A stretch of 64,000 nucleotides of DNA. Source: Epiperipatus broadwayi. Lineage: Eukaryota; Onychophora; Udeonychophora; Euonychophora; Peripatidae. The position numbers were made by a program, and so were the translations under genes. Where the stretch lies: the NCBI GenBank assembly GCA_028023455.1, contig JAQFVV010006450.1, forward strand, positions 409,501 to 473,500, read 5' to 3'. Positions 27,901 through 41,222 of this stretch are shown one piece after another; position 1 is the first letter of the stretch; each line of letters opens with the position of its first letter. The notes beneath the pieces were generated by a model that saw nothing but the letters and a program-made list of their open reading frames with translations, had not been told where the DNA came from and searched no databases.

Positions 27901-30900
27901 CCATAGTGATCTTAGTGTCACTTAGATCAAAATATGATCCAGAGGACTTATTAATTATTCATTCTCCACATTTTTTCTTAAGACAGCTAGGGCTAATGTG
28001 CTTTTAAGTGAATAGAATATTTCCATTCTTAAGTGTGTCTTAAATAATTAAGTCCAAACACTCTGTTATAGTCAAATTTATTACATTTCTTGGTAGTGTT
28101 TATTCATTAATATAAAATTAGACATTATTTAGAAATAAGATTTCATATCCTATTTTATTTAGAAATGTCTCTGCACTTTGTTAGATGATGCAAAATTTAT
28201 TTAGTCAAGTTCATTTTAAGTTTTTATGAACAGGTTTTCCAACCAAGGCAAATTATTCCCATATTGTTCTCCTATATGTCATACTAGTCTGAAGTTGTAG
28301 GAGGTACACCTCCATGTTTTTTATGATATTAATGATTTTTTAACCCAGGTAAATATGTTTAAGTGTCTTTGTGATAATGACCAAGTCTCTTTTTATACAA
28401 ATATATATGGTATAATTTTGATCGGTGATGTTTTGTGGGATATCATTCTCAGCAAATCCCTCAGAAACAATATTTTAAAGAAAATAGAAAGAATGAACAT
28501 GAGAGCTTCTTTAATCATACTATAGTAAAATTTGTTTGCTTCTTTAAAAAGATTTGAGTTGTTTTTTTTTAAGTCTTTCATCCATATTCATCCTAGGCAT
28601 ACTTTAAGCAACAGATTTTCTTTCTTCTTTCATATAGGCAAGAAGTAAGTTACCTATAATCTTGTTATTAAATGAAGCTTTCTTTTTGTTTTGAAATAAA
28701 TAACAATATCTCTTGTATTGGAATTTTGTATATTTGATCTCATGCTTCAAAGTTGGTAAATGTTTCACATAAATTATTATATAGAAAATTTATAGTGTTA
28801 AATTTTGACTTATAGCTACCATAACTAAATTTGTAGGTATTAAAAAATTTTTTAAAAGATAAGCACAAAGCATTGGTATTACATTAAAATAACTTACAAT
28901 ATTTTAATGATTTTTAGACATTAATAGATTCAGTATCATAAAAAATTTCCGTTTATTCTTCATGTATAGAAGCTTCTCCATGTCACTATTGCTAGTTATT
29001 TTAAATCTTTGAGTATCCGTGATTTCTTTGAATAATGTCTTACTACTATAATTTGTTAGAAATTCATGATTATGCCCCAAGTCTTGTGAATAACAATATT
29101 GGTTTAGATTTTATTTCTAGTTTGAAATGCTAAATTGACATTATTAGGAGATATATTATAATAAATTGTAAGGAAAACTTTAAATAACTATTTTTAATTG
29201 AAAAGATATTTCAATATATTCTTAAAAGTTTAAATTTCAATTTCAATTTCTTTTTAGACTTACATAGAAAGTTTTGATTCTTTAGTATATATTCTGTATT
29301 TGATATGTTGTAGGTTCATTCAAAAGATATATCACTTGAATGCCCTTGGAATGTTTGAATTTGTTTTTACTATTAGCTAAAAAGTTAGTAAAGAATCATA
29401 CTGTTTCAGCTTTTAATAATAATACAATATTGAAAATTTGGAATGTTCTAAACTGTAGCAATTTTTGTTAAGAATTTAGAGAATGTTTATAATTAATTGA
29501 CACTATTGATGATCAAATACTATATTTTTTATGACTTAATCATATCTTTCATCGAGTCACAAAAATTTCTTTTTCAATGTAACTATAATGTCAACATCTC
29601 ACAATCATGAAAATCTTCCGATGTAAAGACAGTGCATCTATTTTTTATGCTTATATACAATCAGAACTCAGTAAACTTGAAATGTTTTTAAGACTTTGAA
29701 TTTTTTTTTCAACTATCCAGTTCATAGCAATCCAATTAATCATTCAGTACTACTTGATATATGGATATTTAGCTCTAAAGGTGAAAACAATAATGGGGGG
29801 ATCTAAACTATCATCATCTGAAAATTGGCAAGTGCAAATAAATACTGACTTTTTTCCTCATTGTTTCTTTATGAGAAGCTGTTGAGGAAGCCTTTGTGCT
29901 GCAATGAGCTTTTAAAAACTGCTTTCTTTAATTATACATATGCAATATTAAAATATTAATATTATATAATTTTAAGGTGATAAGTTAGTGAACATATTTT
30001 TAATACACTTATAACAATCATTAAACAACCAAAAAAAATCTTGATGTATAGTATATAGTACATTAACTTGTTATGTTCCTAATATAAAGTTCAGATAATG
30101 AATAGACATTAAAAATTTATTCAGGTAATTCAAATTTTGCTTAGTAAGCTTAAGTTTGTTTGTTTTTTTAGTAGCGCAACCTATAATTAATCGGCTAATC
30201 ACTCATTCTTTACTATCTCTAAGGTTTTTAAATAATGCATTCGGAAATAAGTTATTGATAAATTGTTTGCATTTATTTATAAATAAGGATGAAATTTCCC
30301 TTTTAAAGATAAACAGTGAAATTCTATGACATTACGTAAACTATTTATTAAATATGTATTTACATATGAATTTTCTGTGTGTTTATAAAATACTGTATTA
30401 CTAATAAAACATGAATAATAACTGTCAAATTTGAGAAAGTCAAACCGCTTGCATCCTGAAATTATCAATGATTGATGACTTATAAATGGAAATTACTTAC
30501 TGTAATCTCTGCCACTTTATTTGAATGTAATTTGTTGAATAATTAAAATAATTGCTTATGATTCAAAATTTTAATTTGAAAGCAGATAGTTCAAATGAAG
30601 ATAAAGGTTTTAAAGCGGATAGTTGATACTGCCATGATGTTTATAATGACTGGATGGTTTCAGGTTTCATTGACATTATTTTTTTAATGTTGATTTTATA
30701 CGTTATTAAATATAAAGTACAATTTTTAACACTCGTACACGCGCAGACACGCAAGTGTGCTTTATTAATTTGAAAATAACTTCACGCACGCGTGCTTTAA
30801 TAATTTAAAAATCATTTCTTAATAAAAAAGAAAATGAATATAAAAAAGTTATTGACATTTATTAAAAGCAAAAGATTTGAAACATACTATGACGATAAAA

Positions 30901-32183
30901 TAATTATTATATTTATAAATAAACAATATAATCATAATTATAAAATCATTTGTATTTTATTATTTTAACAATTTTCAAATTGTTACCAGAAAGTAAATCT
31001 TGACACACTTTACATGAAGCTCGAATAAATCTCTTTTTGCTATCAGATGAAGTTTATCAGTAGAAAGTAAAATCTTATTCATCAATGGGAATTGTCATTG
31101 TTCCCTGAATCCAGGATTTATATTAAATTCTTTTGAAGTTTCGTTTTACTGCAGTAACCCTGATATGCATTAATAGATATTTTGGGATATTTCCTTTCTG
31201 ATAAGTTCGAATTAGAGATTTTTAGCTAAGCATTATTATTAAGTTGAGATCTTCATACATTCTTTATAATGACTTGTCCGATAGTTTAAATTTACTTTAT
31301 CTATCTGTATTTAAAGATCAAAACACCTCTTTTCTTATCAATTGGATAGCAGCAAACAACTTTTAACTAAAATTAAATTGATTTATATTTGAATGGCTTT
31401 ATTGCTTGAGAGTTCATAAAAAATTTGATCGCTGAAAATACCACCTTACACTCCGCATTCTGGCGCTTTGCCATAGCACTAAATAATGTAGAGCCATAGA
31501 GCTGAAAACAAAAATGATTATATCAACATCGTAGAAAAGATATTAATTACTTTAATAAGTGAAAATATATATTCAAACAAATGAATGATAATTACTTTGA
31601 TCAATATTACTCAACTTTTTGAACTTATGAATGAATTAATGTAAATTATCATGATGTTATATATATTTATTTATTTTTAAATAGTGTGGGATAATATTTT
31701 TATTGACTAATGGCTCAGTACTTAGTTTAATTCAAACACCACTTTGATGATCTTAGTAACTTTCAAATTTATTTTTTATACTACAGACAGATTTTCTTTT
31801 TAAATTATATTAATCTTATAAGTATTAGAGAGGTCACTTTTTTTTTTAAACTGGAAAACCAATCATAATATTTGGCTCAAATTTTTATTTAAAATAAGGA
31901 GATTCAACCCGATGTCTCAAAAATTATAAATGAAACAAAGGCAAGATATTAATAGTGCAATCTAATATAATAGCTGATTGAGTGACTTCTTTATTGATCA
32001 GCCTGGAAATAGTTTTGAATACTCTATTATTATTTCCAGTATAATTCTATTTTACTAAATGCAGAGTTAAAATAGATTTTTAAATAAATAGCCGATTTCA
32101 GGGTAAAGGAATCTTTCATATCAATCTCATCTAGGAATAGTGAAGAAAAGAGCAGTATTTAGGGCTTCCATCTCTAGTATTAA
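27901..32183. other. Gene-free AT-rich stretch
   Basis: No gene or known repeat was recognised. One local duplication is seen at 30748-30815: CACGCAAGTGTGCTTTATTA and CACGCACGCGTGCTTTAATA begin 35 bp apart. Confidence 0.3.
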
Positions 32184-32346
32184 ACAAAGTTGAATAGTTA
32201 GCTGTGTTGGCTTATGGGATAGCTGCCATGAAAAACTTTATTAAGTTTTTTGACAAGAATTTCACTTAGTCCAGGTTCAAATCCCAAATCAAATCAAGCC
32301 AAGTAAATGTATTTCATCCTATAATATGATTGTATTTTTTATTAGA
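32184..32346 (+). mobile_element. tRNA-derived SINE, first of two tandem copies
   Basis: TAGCTGTGTTGG at 32199-32210 (box A) and GGTTCAAATCCC at 32274-32285 (box B) are both good RNA polymerase III promoter matches. They are followed by a unique body (CAAGCCAAGTAAATGTATTT) and a T-rich end. The same unit recurs 177 bp downstream. The box A to box B distance is longer than in a normal tRNA, with an insertion in the middle, so it is a SINE head and not a tRNA gene. Confidence 0.6.
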
Positions 32347-32360
32347 TATCCACTTATTGA

Positions 32361-32525
32361 ACAAAGTTGAGTAGTTAGCTGTTTTGACTACGGAACAGTT
32401 TTGATCATGAAAAACCTTAGCAAGTTTTTTTAACAAAAATTGCACTTAGTCCAGATTAGAACCTCTAGTTAAATCAGGCCAAGTAAATATATTCCATCTT
32501 ATATTATGATTATATTTTTAATAGT
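32361..32525 (+). mobile_element. tRNA-derived SINE, second tandem copy
   Basis: This is a direct repeat of 32184-32346 starting from ACAAAGTTGA. Box A is TAGCTGTTTTGA and box B is decayed (CAGATTAGAACC), while the body (CAGGCCAAGTAAATATATT) is well kept. Head-to-tail duplication of one SINE, or insertion of one copy beside another, explains the arrangement. Confidence 0.6.
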
Positions 32526-33104
32526 ATGGATCACTGTGTTTTAATACGATGTTCTGCCCATTGTAATAAATCTTTTACTATCAATTAAATTAATCTGATG
32601 AAATATTTCTTCAATATGTATAGATTTGACTTTTTTATTATTATTGATGCTACAGAGCTTCTGAAGATTTACTTTTATTTCAAACTACATGTAATTGATT
32701 TTTTTTTCTTTTTCAGGAAATTAAGACCAATGTAAAGGAAAATAATTCTATTATAAAACAACTCCAAGAATTTCAACAAAGGTGCATAAAAAATACTGCC
32801 CAATTATATTTCTTTTTTAATAATTCCCATCAAACAGATAGAAAAAGCTCATTTATTGAATGGAAAATGATAGGCATCAATTTAGGAACAATAAATTACT
32901 ACCACTTACAAAATCTATAGTACTGAACTAAGTGGTAGCTATCAATGCAATTTGTATCTGATAGTTGTTTTTATATATATATATTTGCAAGTTGAAAATC
33001 TAAATAACTGTCATTTTCAGAAGATGATTAGAAAAAAATGGAATTATTGGAAAAATTAGTAGAAATTGTATTCATTTATTAAATTTTTATTATATATACT
33101 GCAT
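32526..33104. other. Gene-free AT-rich stretch
   Basis: No feature was recognised. Confidence 0.3.
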
Positions 33105-33672
33105 ATACTTTAAATGTTAAATATAGAGCTTGCAAAACAAACTCTTAACAAGCTTTGTAGAATACTCCCTACCTCAGACCAGTTTCTGTTACTGGAGATC
33201 TCAGTGAGGTACTAGGATATTCAATCATTAGATTAAAAATACCAGGACAAGCCCAGCACTTTATCTAATGTATAACTATTAAATAGAAACTTTGAAATTT
33301 TCAGATATCCATATGTCTTCCAATCCAGCTATCTAACTTAAATAGCCCTATAGCTTTGGCAATTTTATATTGCTAAAGCTATTAATATATGATGTATCTG
33401 AACTTAGTTCAGTCCCATATGGCTATTTAAATTAGATAGCTGGATTGGAAGACATATGGATGTCTGAAAATTTCAGAGTTTCTACTTAATAGTTATACAT
33501 TAGATAAAATGCTGGGCTTGTCCTAATATTTTTAATCTAATGATTGAATATCCTAGCACCTCAATGAGGTTGGGGATATTTGTGAGCTCTATGTATAACA
33601 TTTGTAAACACAAGCTTTATTAAATTAAGTCATGTGACATCTGACTTGATTTTTTTGCAAATACTTTAAATG
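33105..33672 (+). mobile_element. Snapback element B with target-site duplication
   Basis: The body is 33117-33660, flanked by a perfect 12-bp duplication ATACTTTAAATG (33105-33116 and 33661-33672). The left arm (about 33122-33344) and right arm (about 33413-33590) are inverted copies; the loop between them holds a hairpin at 33352-33380. The 3' tail (GTCATGTGACATCTGAC) lies outside the right arm, so the element reads on the plus strand. The left-arm hammerhead is degraded (CTGAGAT in place of CTGANGA). In the right arm the catalytic core is missing and the two stem I strands abut. A foldback with this TSD length suits an RNA-mediated insertion. Confidence 0.75.
33352..33380 (+). ncRNA. Conserved loop hairpin of element B
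   Basis: AGCTTTGGCAAT pairs with ATTGCTAAAGCT with one mismatch around a TTTAT loop. Element C has the homologous hairpin at 42637-42665 with different but still complementary bases at two pairs, which suggests RNA pairing was preserved. Confidence 0.4.
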
Positions 33673-34480
33673 ATACTAATATAGAATAGATAAATTTAGT
33701 GTTAATTCTTTTTATACTAAAATTACTATTTAAAAAAAAATTCATTCAAAATTTACAAAGTCATGCAATAATAAAAAATGAAATTTTACAGAATAAATAT
33801 ATTTTATATTTATTGTTCATCTAAATGTTCTAAAACTGTTAAAGCAAACTTGTTTCAATAACTTAGTAAATAAAAAAATAATGAAAAGAGTGCATCTCCA
33901 TGATGCAAGAATGCATCTCTATTCTCATGTCATTCATAGTACACTTAAATAAGCATTGATTAATAGATGTTAGTGCTTTCAAATCCCCATCTAACCCTTG
34001 TTAATTATTGATTGTTCAAAATTACTACAGCTGCTCCTAAAGCAGAAGTAGTTCTAGTTTTATAATATGCATTGTGATCTGGAATGGTAAATGATTTGTT
34101 CTTATATAAAAAATAATAATTAATTGATTAGTTGCTCAGAAAGTTGTTTGATATTCAAGCACATGGAATGATAAGTTGAGCTTTAGTCTCGTATATAACT
34201 CTTGAGTCTATTGCTCTATTATTGTTCAAATTGACTAGGGTATTTCATTTAGTTAAATAAAGATGTTATGTTTTTGAGTATAAAACTGTAATGATTGTAT
34301 TACTAATTATACATTGGGATTTTTCTATCATCTAATATTGAATATTGAATGTCTTTAGAAAAATGTTAAACTTTATTTAAACTTTCCATATACATTTGAC
34401 TGTTCCTAATAGCACATAACACAATGTTCTGAGTGGTATTATTTTCCTTCCTTCTTCAAGTGTTTCTGGATTGGTCAGTA
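33673..34480. other. Gene-free AT-rich stretch
   Basis: No feature was recognised. Confidence 0.3.
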
Positions 34481-34535
34481 ACAGTGAATTGAACCTAGTC
34501 CATTAGGTTGTTTAGAGCATTCCCTTAAAGTTAAT
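34481..34535 (-). mobile_element. SINE relic, box B region
   Basis: On the minus strand GGTTCAATTCAC (34484-34495) matches box B. The upstream minus-strand sequence has AATGCTCTAAACAACC, which resembles the anticodon arm part of a tRNA-like head. Box A is not convincing. Confidence 0.3.
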
Positions 34536-34633
34536 CATGAATGCATCACTTTTTTTTCAATAAAAAAAAAATATTTGCCATTAAAATGTAAAAAGGTATC
34601 ATGCACATCCACACAGTATTAAAACACGTAACA

Positions 34634-34658
34634 AATATATATATATATATATATATAC

Positions 34659-34710
<52 letters not shown>
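34634..34710. repeat. AT dinucleotide microsatellite
   Basis: A TA run of about 77 bp with one CG interruption (TACGTA) and one TT interruption. Confidence 0.9.
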
Positions 34711-34711
<1 letters not shown>

Positions 34712-37187
34712 CTAAACCCAAATAGTATAACTCATTATGACCTTGAAATTAGAAAAATATAATTCATGATAGCAGCATTCAAAATTACCCAAATAATTTA
34801 TTTTAATCAAAGAAAATTATACCCTATAATGCACTGTAATGTTGTTTTAATATCTAAATGATGTTTTATTGTGTATGAAGAATACTCTCAAATCAAAAGA
34901 TAAGAAAGAGATTTTGAAAAGATAAGAGCAATCATCTTTCAAAGTCTCTATCTTCTGTTTTTGTTTGAGAGTATCCTTCATAATTAATAAAATATTATTG
35001 AATTATTAAATGACATTACAATGTATGTATATAGGTTGTAATTCTCTTCCAATTAAAATTACACGTGAATCCTGCTTTAATAAATTAAATAGAGAATTAC
35101 AAAATAATTTACATAAATATAACTAACTATTATTAGGCAGAAGTAATATCCAAAGTGAATATGATACAAATACTACAAAATCAACCAAGATCCAATCATA
35201 AATATAACCATGTTTTAAAAGATTAATGTACACTAATATAAACTACACAAGACTAAATTTTTAACTATAATTGAAATAATAAAAAGTTCATCAATGAATG
35301 AATCTCTTAAGTGGAAAATGTTATTAATACACATTACATAAAAATCACAACCACAAGACACAACTAAATATTCAAAAATATTAGAAATAAGAAACTTACC
35401 ACTCATTAAATTAAAGTAAATTTTATTATAGTTAAATCATACTGAATTAATATTAAACGAGTCACAAACATTGCATTAAAAAACAATATTAGCAGACATT
35501 CATAAGCAAATATGGCCTAATTAAAAAAATAAAAAGAGATATAATAAAAGATAATAAAGTGATGTGTAACAATTTACAAACTTATATATGAATCATAAAT
35601 AAGGCCACTTATATCACACACTCATTCTTTATTTCAATGGTCCAAAATCTATGGTCACAGAGATAATGGAGTTCCTATGCAAAAAATTCCATATTTATAA
35701 AAAATATGCTATAATTCTCAAATTGTTGACTCATGATATACATGTATTTTATTATTTACGCTGATCTTTACCTCATAACATTTTTGGTATGATTGCATTA
35801 AGGTGATAACTTTTCAACTTTCACTATCACATTATGACCCATTTGCTGTTCAACCCAGCACGTTGAAAATTTACTTGCATTTGCACTAATTTGATTATAT
35901 GTGTTGTTTAAACATTAATAATATAATTTAAAATATGTTTATTTATAATATTCACAATATTTATTCATAATTCTTGTCTACTCTTTTTTGCCACTTGGTT
36001 ATTTCCAAAACTATATTTTTAATGCAATTCTTGCTCTCTTTATCATTTAAAATTTAGATTCACTTCCAACACTTCCTTATCCACACAAGTATTTAATTAT
36101 TAAAAAAAGTTAGTTTACAAATTTTTATTCCCCCCTCCCCCCAATCATTTTTAATGGTATTTTCAATTGACCCAATATAATTAACATAATTAAACATGAA
36201 CACTGTGTTATCCTGTACAAAATAAAGTAACATTGTTTTTAATAAATTGCTTATCGTTATTGTAATATATTAATTACTAAACTAAAAAATAAAATCCACA
36301 AAAATATTTCTTTTATAGACGGGTTCTCAGACTTTTAAAGATTAAAAATCATTTATTTAGTCTGTTAATGTGATACTTTACAAGCATTGTAAAATTCAAA
36401 TACTAAGTATATGTTAAAAAGTGTTAAAATTTGTCGAATGAAAAAAAATTCATAATGGTTATATTAGTGTCAGAAACTGACAATACTGTGAAATTACATG
36501 GACGATTTCATACCAGGATTCCTTTTTAGTGGATACACTTACGTCTTAAATGAAACAATATTTTGTTTACAATAAATAATTATGAAAAAAAAAAAAAATT
36601 TCAATTAATTTTTCTTCTAAAGATTTTTGTAGTATTTTTAAAAGTTCAATTTTTGTTTGCATTATGTTAGTCTCTGCAATGTTAAATTTATTAATTCAGT
36701 TTTCTGAGTTTAGATACATTGGTGTATTTTTATATCAAAGTAATTTGTTTTTCAAACGTTCAATATTATTAATGTCCATTATTTTCCTTTGATATTAATA
36801 ATCCTCTTAAATTGTATCACTAAAATATATTGACTATAGTTCTGAAGTTTGCCCATTTCAGAGAGAGGTAGTCTCTGTAAAATTTGCAGAGCAGAAAATA
36901 CATGATGAGTAAGAAAAACTGTTTACTAATTGCAATTGAGAGAAAAATCTATTTAGGGTGAGTAGTTTTTGTTAGAACGACTCAATTTCTTAAATAAAAA
37001 AAATTATATTAACACTAATATATAAAACTAAATATAAATAGACTTTATTTATGTGTTAATAATTTATAAATATGAATTTAGAACGAAGATTTTAAATTCA
37101 TCAATATGTACATAAATGAATAATCAAATTATGGCCTTGAGGAAATAATAACTGTGGAGCTTCACAAAGGTTTTTATTATTATTATT
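34711..37187. other. Gene-free AT-rich stretch
   Basis: Only simple sequence was recognised. A local foldback occurs near 34870-34990, where AATACTCTCAAA is opposed by TTTGAGAGTATCC. Confidence 0.3.
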
Positions 37188-37215
37188 TTTTCTGCCTGAA
37201 GGCCATCATCGGGAT
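37188..37215 (-). ncRNA. Hammerhead ribozyme relic of PLE type
   Basis: On the minus strand CCGATGA (one change from CTGATGA) is followed by GGCC, a TTCA loop, GGC and AGAAAA. This matches the CTGATGA, GGCC stem II, GAAAC layout of PLE-associated hammerheads but has decayed. No PLE coding sequence is seen beside it. Confidence 0.45.
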
Positions 37216-40200
37216 TTTTATTTTTTATATGTAAGAAAAAATATAAAAGAAACATTTCTAAATTAACTGATATTGTTTTTCTGTTTGCCACATTTTAAAA
37301 ATATAAATTGTAAGGAAAAAAACAAACTAGTGAAGCAAACTAATTGCAGTACAACATAGTTTCTATATCACGTAATTAATATGCAAGTTTAAATAAAAAT
37401 GTATTGCATTACTATTTCTGCAAATATCAGATTAATTTTAAAAATGAAAATACGTAGATATAAGAAAATAGATATTAATACTTACTTCTATACAAAAAAA
37501 AGATTGGAATCAGAATTGCTCTATGTGTAACTGAAAAATGAAGTGTTCCACAAATGTTCTATATCACTGTTGATGTTAAGTATGGTATAAAAATGACATG
37601 ATAATTGAGTTTCACATTAAAATGACTGAATATTATAAAGTTTAAAAAAAGAAATAAAGAGCTCACAGATGAAATAGAGAATACTGATTATATTAAAAAC
37701 AATAATTAGTCTTTGAAGAGCAAAATTTATTCCGCAAAAAGGTAAAAATACTATTCGTTTGACACTGCTTATTATTTATTCGCAGCTATCCCTGATTTCT
37801 AAATGTCATTTCATAATTGTGGAGTCAGTCAATAGCTTAAGTTCAGCATATTAGTTAGATCAAAACATGTGTGCTTGCACATACACGCATATATATCTAT
37901 GTTCATTATTAAATTAAAATCTAAAAAAAAAACCCATCCAAATCCACAATGATTAATTATTAATGGTTTGTTGTTAAAAAAAAAAAGTGTTTAATTTACC
38001 ATTCTAGTATATATTTTTTCACAAAATAATTTGTAATTAAAGAGTTATCCTATATTTTATGAAAGATAATAAAATTATAATACAGAGTTTTAGTGTAAAA
38101 GAAATACATCTAAAAAATTATACTTGCTACTCATGTTTGAATTTGGTGCAGGTTAATGGAATTTGTCAATTATTTTCTGAAGTGAAATTCCATATTATAC
38201 CTATTATCGTTACCAATAATCTCAGAAATACAGTTCTCACAGTCTAGGCTGATCTATAGTGTCAAAAATAAATGTACAGGCACCTGAAATATCATGTTAT
38301 TAGCTATTCGGATGAAATTTTGAAATAGTATCTATTTGATTACTATCTTGAAGAATTTCTTGAACTGATAATAAGAGAATTATTAGAAGCTCAAACAGAC
38401 TTACCTTATATATGGCTATAAACAATAGCCATATGTAAAGCAAATCTGTTTCAATATTATAGTATATGGGTATGCATATATATATAACAATAAATTATAT
38501 ATATCATAGATCGAAAGCCGTATTGAAAACCTGGCTTAGCAAAGTAATAAATATTATTTTATATACCAAAATTTATTACTATAGTAGTAAATAATTATCT
38601 ACATATTCTTGTAGAATTTATTTTATTATAAATAAATATTTATAAATTTAGAAAGTGAATTTATTCAAAATGAGCAATACAATTTCAAAAACAATGACAC
38701 ATAAATAATGCCTAGCCTTTGATGAGCTATTATCATTTTTTAGAAGTTAGCAGAAAGTACTCTTGGTAAAGCACTGTTTACAGATTATTTACAATTTGAA
38801 ATTATTTGTTCATTATAGAAATATCTTGTTTGAAATACTGCTTTGCCAAATTGAATGTGTGAATAAATGCTGCAAAATCTAATGACCACGACCAATGAGA
38901 CTTTTTTTAAAAAAAAAATTCTTTATTGGTAAGTTTAAACATTGAAATAATGATATTTAAATATGTTCCAATCATAACCTTTAAGACATAATAAGGCTTT
39001 TTATCATTTGCATCAGAATAAAACAGTTTGTAAGCTGTAAACAATTCTGAAACAGTAGAATCTTTAAGAATAAAATGATATACATATGATAAAAATGTCT
39101 AATTTTCCAATTTGTATAAAGTATGGAGATATTTAAGCTGATGAAGGATGTTTTATCTTTTCAAAAAAATAAAACTTCCACAAATATTGTATTTTCATCT
39201 ATTAATATTTATTAAGCTTTAGCTTAGCACCATGTTTGTCATGAAAATTATTGATTACCAATCACAAACTTTTCAAAGTTAATGGGCAAATAATCCAAAG
39301 TAGTGAGTAACTAAAAATGTTTATAATAATTGCACATTATTAAATAATGCTGATAATATTATAAATATATACTATTCTTTTGATTTAAATAAAAGATGTG
39401 TCTTTATATAAGTTTCCAAGGGTATAAAACTATTCAAATATATTATGGCCAAAATGAAAGTCAATGGAAACTTCTAAGAAGGACTTGAATTGTTGCAATT
39501 TTTCTGAAATAAAAACTTCTAAATGTTACACCTGATCATTATGCCAAAAACATTCAAACTCCACTTAACATAATATAGATTTGAAAGTTCTGAGGATATA
39601 GCAAGTGAAAAAATAATAAAAATTTCCTAATTAAGATTACAAAGAAGAAAATCAGAAAAAAATGAATAAACATATTTTTAATAAAAGAAAGTATAAATTC
39701 TGAGGTGTGGAAGGGAGGTTACCTAAAATAATATATTTAATGAAAAATCTCAAAATCAAACCATTTTTAAGAAATTAAAAAACCTCTATGAAATTACATC
39801 ATCATATCACCATTTTTAACTATAATTCAGTATATTATAATATAATTTCTCTACTTTATATCTTCTTTTTAATCACTCATAAAAATTCTTGCTTTCATTG
39901 TTTCACTTATACAGTCTCTTTTTAAATCTTTTATTATCTCTGGAGATCATTTCAACTATCTATCTATTGTCATTTCTTCTGCTAATATTTCCAACTTAGC
40001 TCATTTCACCCTCTTAATTCTTTCAATAATATTAATGATACCTAGGGTCTGTCACACATGTATTTTGATTTGATTGTTCCTTGTTGATACCTTCCCCAAA
40101 TATAATTAATTAGAACTCAATGCTTCCAATATTTCCATGGACAACATGCCATTGGTCTAGTCTTTCATCGTAGTTTGTGTCTATACCATAAAAAGGCTTT

Positions 40201-41040
40201 CTGAATTCTCATGATTCAAATATGAAAACAGTATTTAGTTTTAGGTCCAAATTGTATTTTATTCAGTCCATTAGCTTAATATATTGCTGAACAAAAATGA
40301 AGGATACATTTTTTTTAATGAGGAAGATTTTAGGATCATCAACATTTATGTATTTCTACTTGGGATCATCTCACAAAAGTAATATAATGTTTTGTATTTC
40401 TGTGGAACAATATTAAAGATTTAAAAAATGAAAACTAAAGGTGGCAGACCATTAAGATATTTTCTAAATACTTATACTGCATTTAATTTAACTTATTAGA
40501 GAAAAAAAGAATTAGTAGCTCATAATTAAATGAGATCTTAACTCATTTAGTGAGAATATGTGATTTAATCTTGGAGGAAATTTCATTATTTTTTCATGAT
40601 TAGCCAGATGCTCCTCCTCTTTTTTCTTCATTATATTTGTTATAATTACATTCACTACTAGTTATCATTTTATTATTCATTAGTCTTAAAGAATTTAATA
40701 ACATTAGTTTATATAATGAAAAATTTGATTATATTTATAATGAAAAACTTGATTATTTGATTATGATTGCAGATTACTATTGTGGTTAGGGTCATTTATC
40801 TTAATATTTAGCACAATTTTGAGGTGTAGTGCCTCATCTAACATTATAATAATGTGTAGGAAAGCCCATGACATATCCATATGCATATTTTTTAGTAAAT
40901 ATGCCACATTGTATAGTTAATGATGAAAGATAAATAAAACTCACATCTGAATTGCAAATGCTGACTGATTTCAAGGCTACTTTTATCACAATGCACATCA
41001 AAGATAAGTTACAACAATTTAATTCAAAACTAAAGAAAAA
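37216..41040. other. Gene-free AT-rich stretch
   Basis: No gene or known repeat was recognised. The frame at 38059-38247 (+) has no motif. Confidence 0.3.
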
Positions 41041-41054
41041 GTTTGTAAAATATC

Positions 41055-41222
41055 AGGGGTTTGGGGAGGGGTTCCTGACAGAGATATTTTGAGTGCTGGC
41101 TCTGGCTAAGCATTTATCATAAAGCTTGTAGAGGAATTGGCAATCCTCACTGTTTATAACTTACAAGCTTAAGAGATAGGGTCATGTGATCTATGAATTG
41201 ATCTATGACTTTTATTTTGACT
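41055..41222 (+). mobile_element. Snapback element G, truncated at ribozyme cleavage site
   Basis: This 168-bp copy is colinear with the last part of element C (42884-43040), including GTTCCTGACAGAGATATTTT, the AAGCTTGTAGAGGA segment, and the tail with GTCATGTGATC and ATTTTGACTA. Its first base (A41055) corresponds to the base immediately 3' of the hammerhead cleavage site predicted in element C. No inverted arm is present. A target-site duplication could not be recognised, so the 3' boundary is approximate. Confidence 0.7.
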
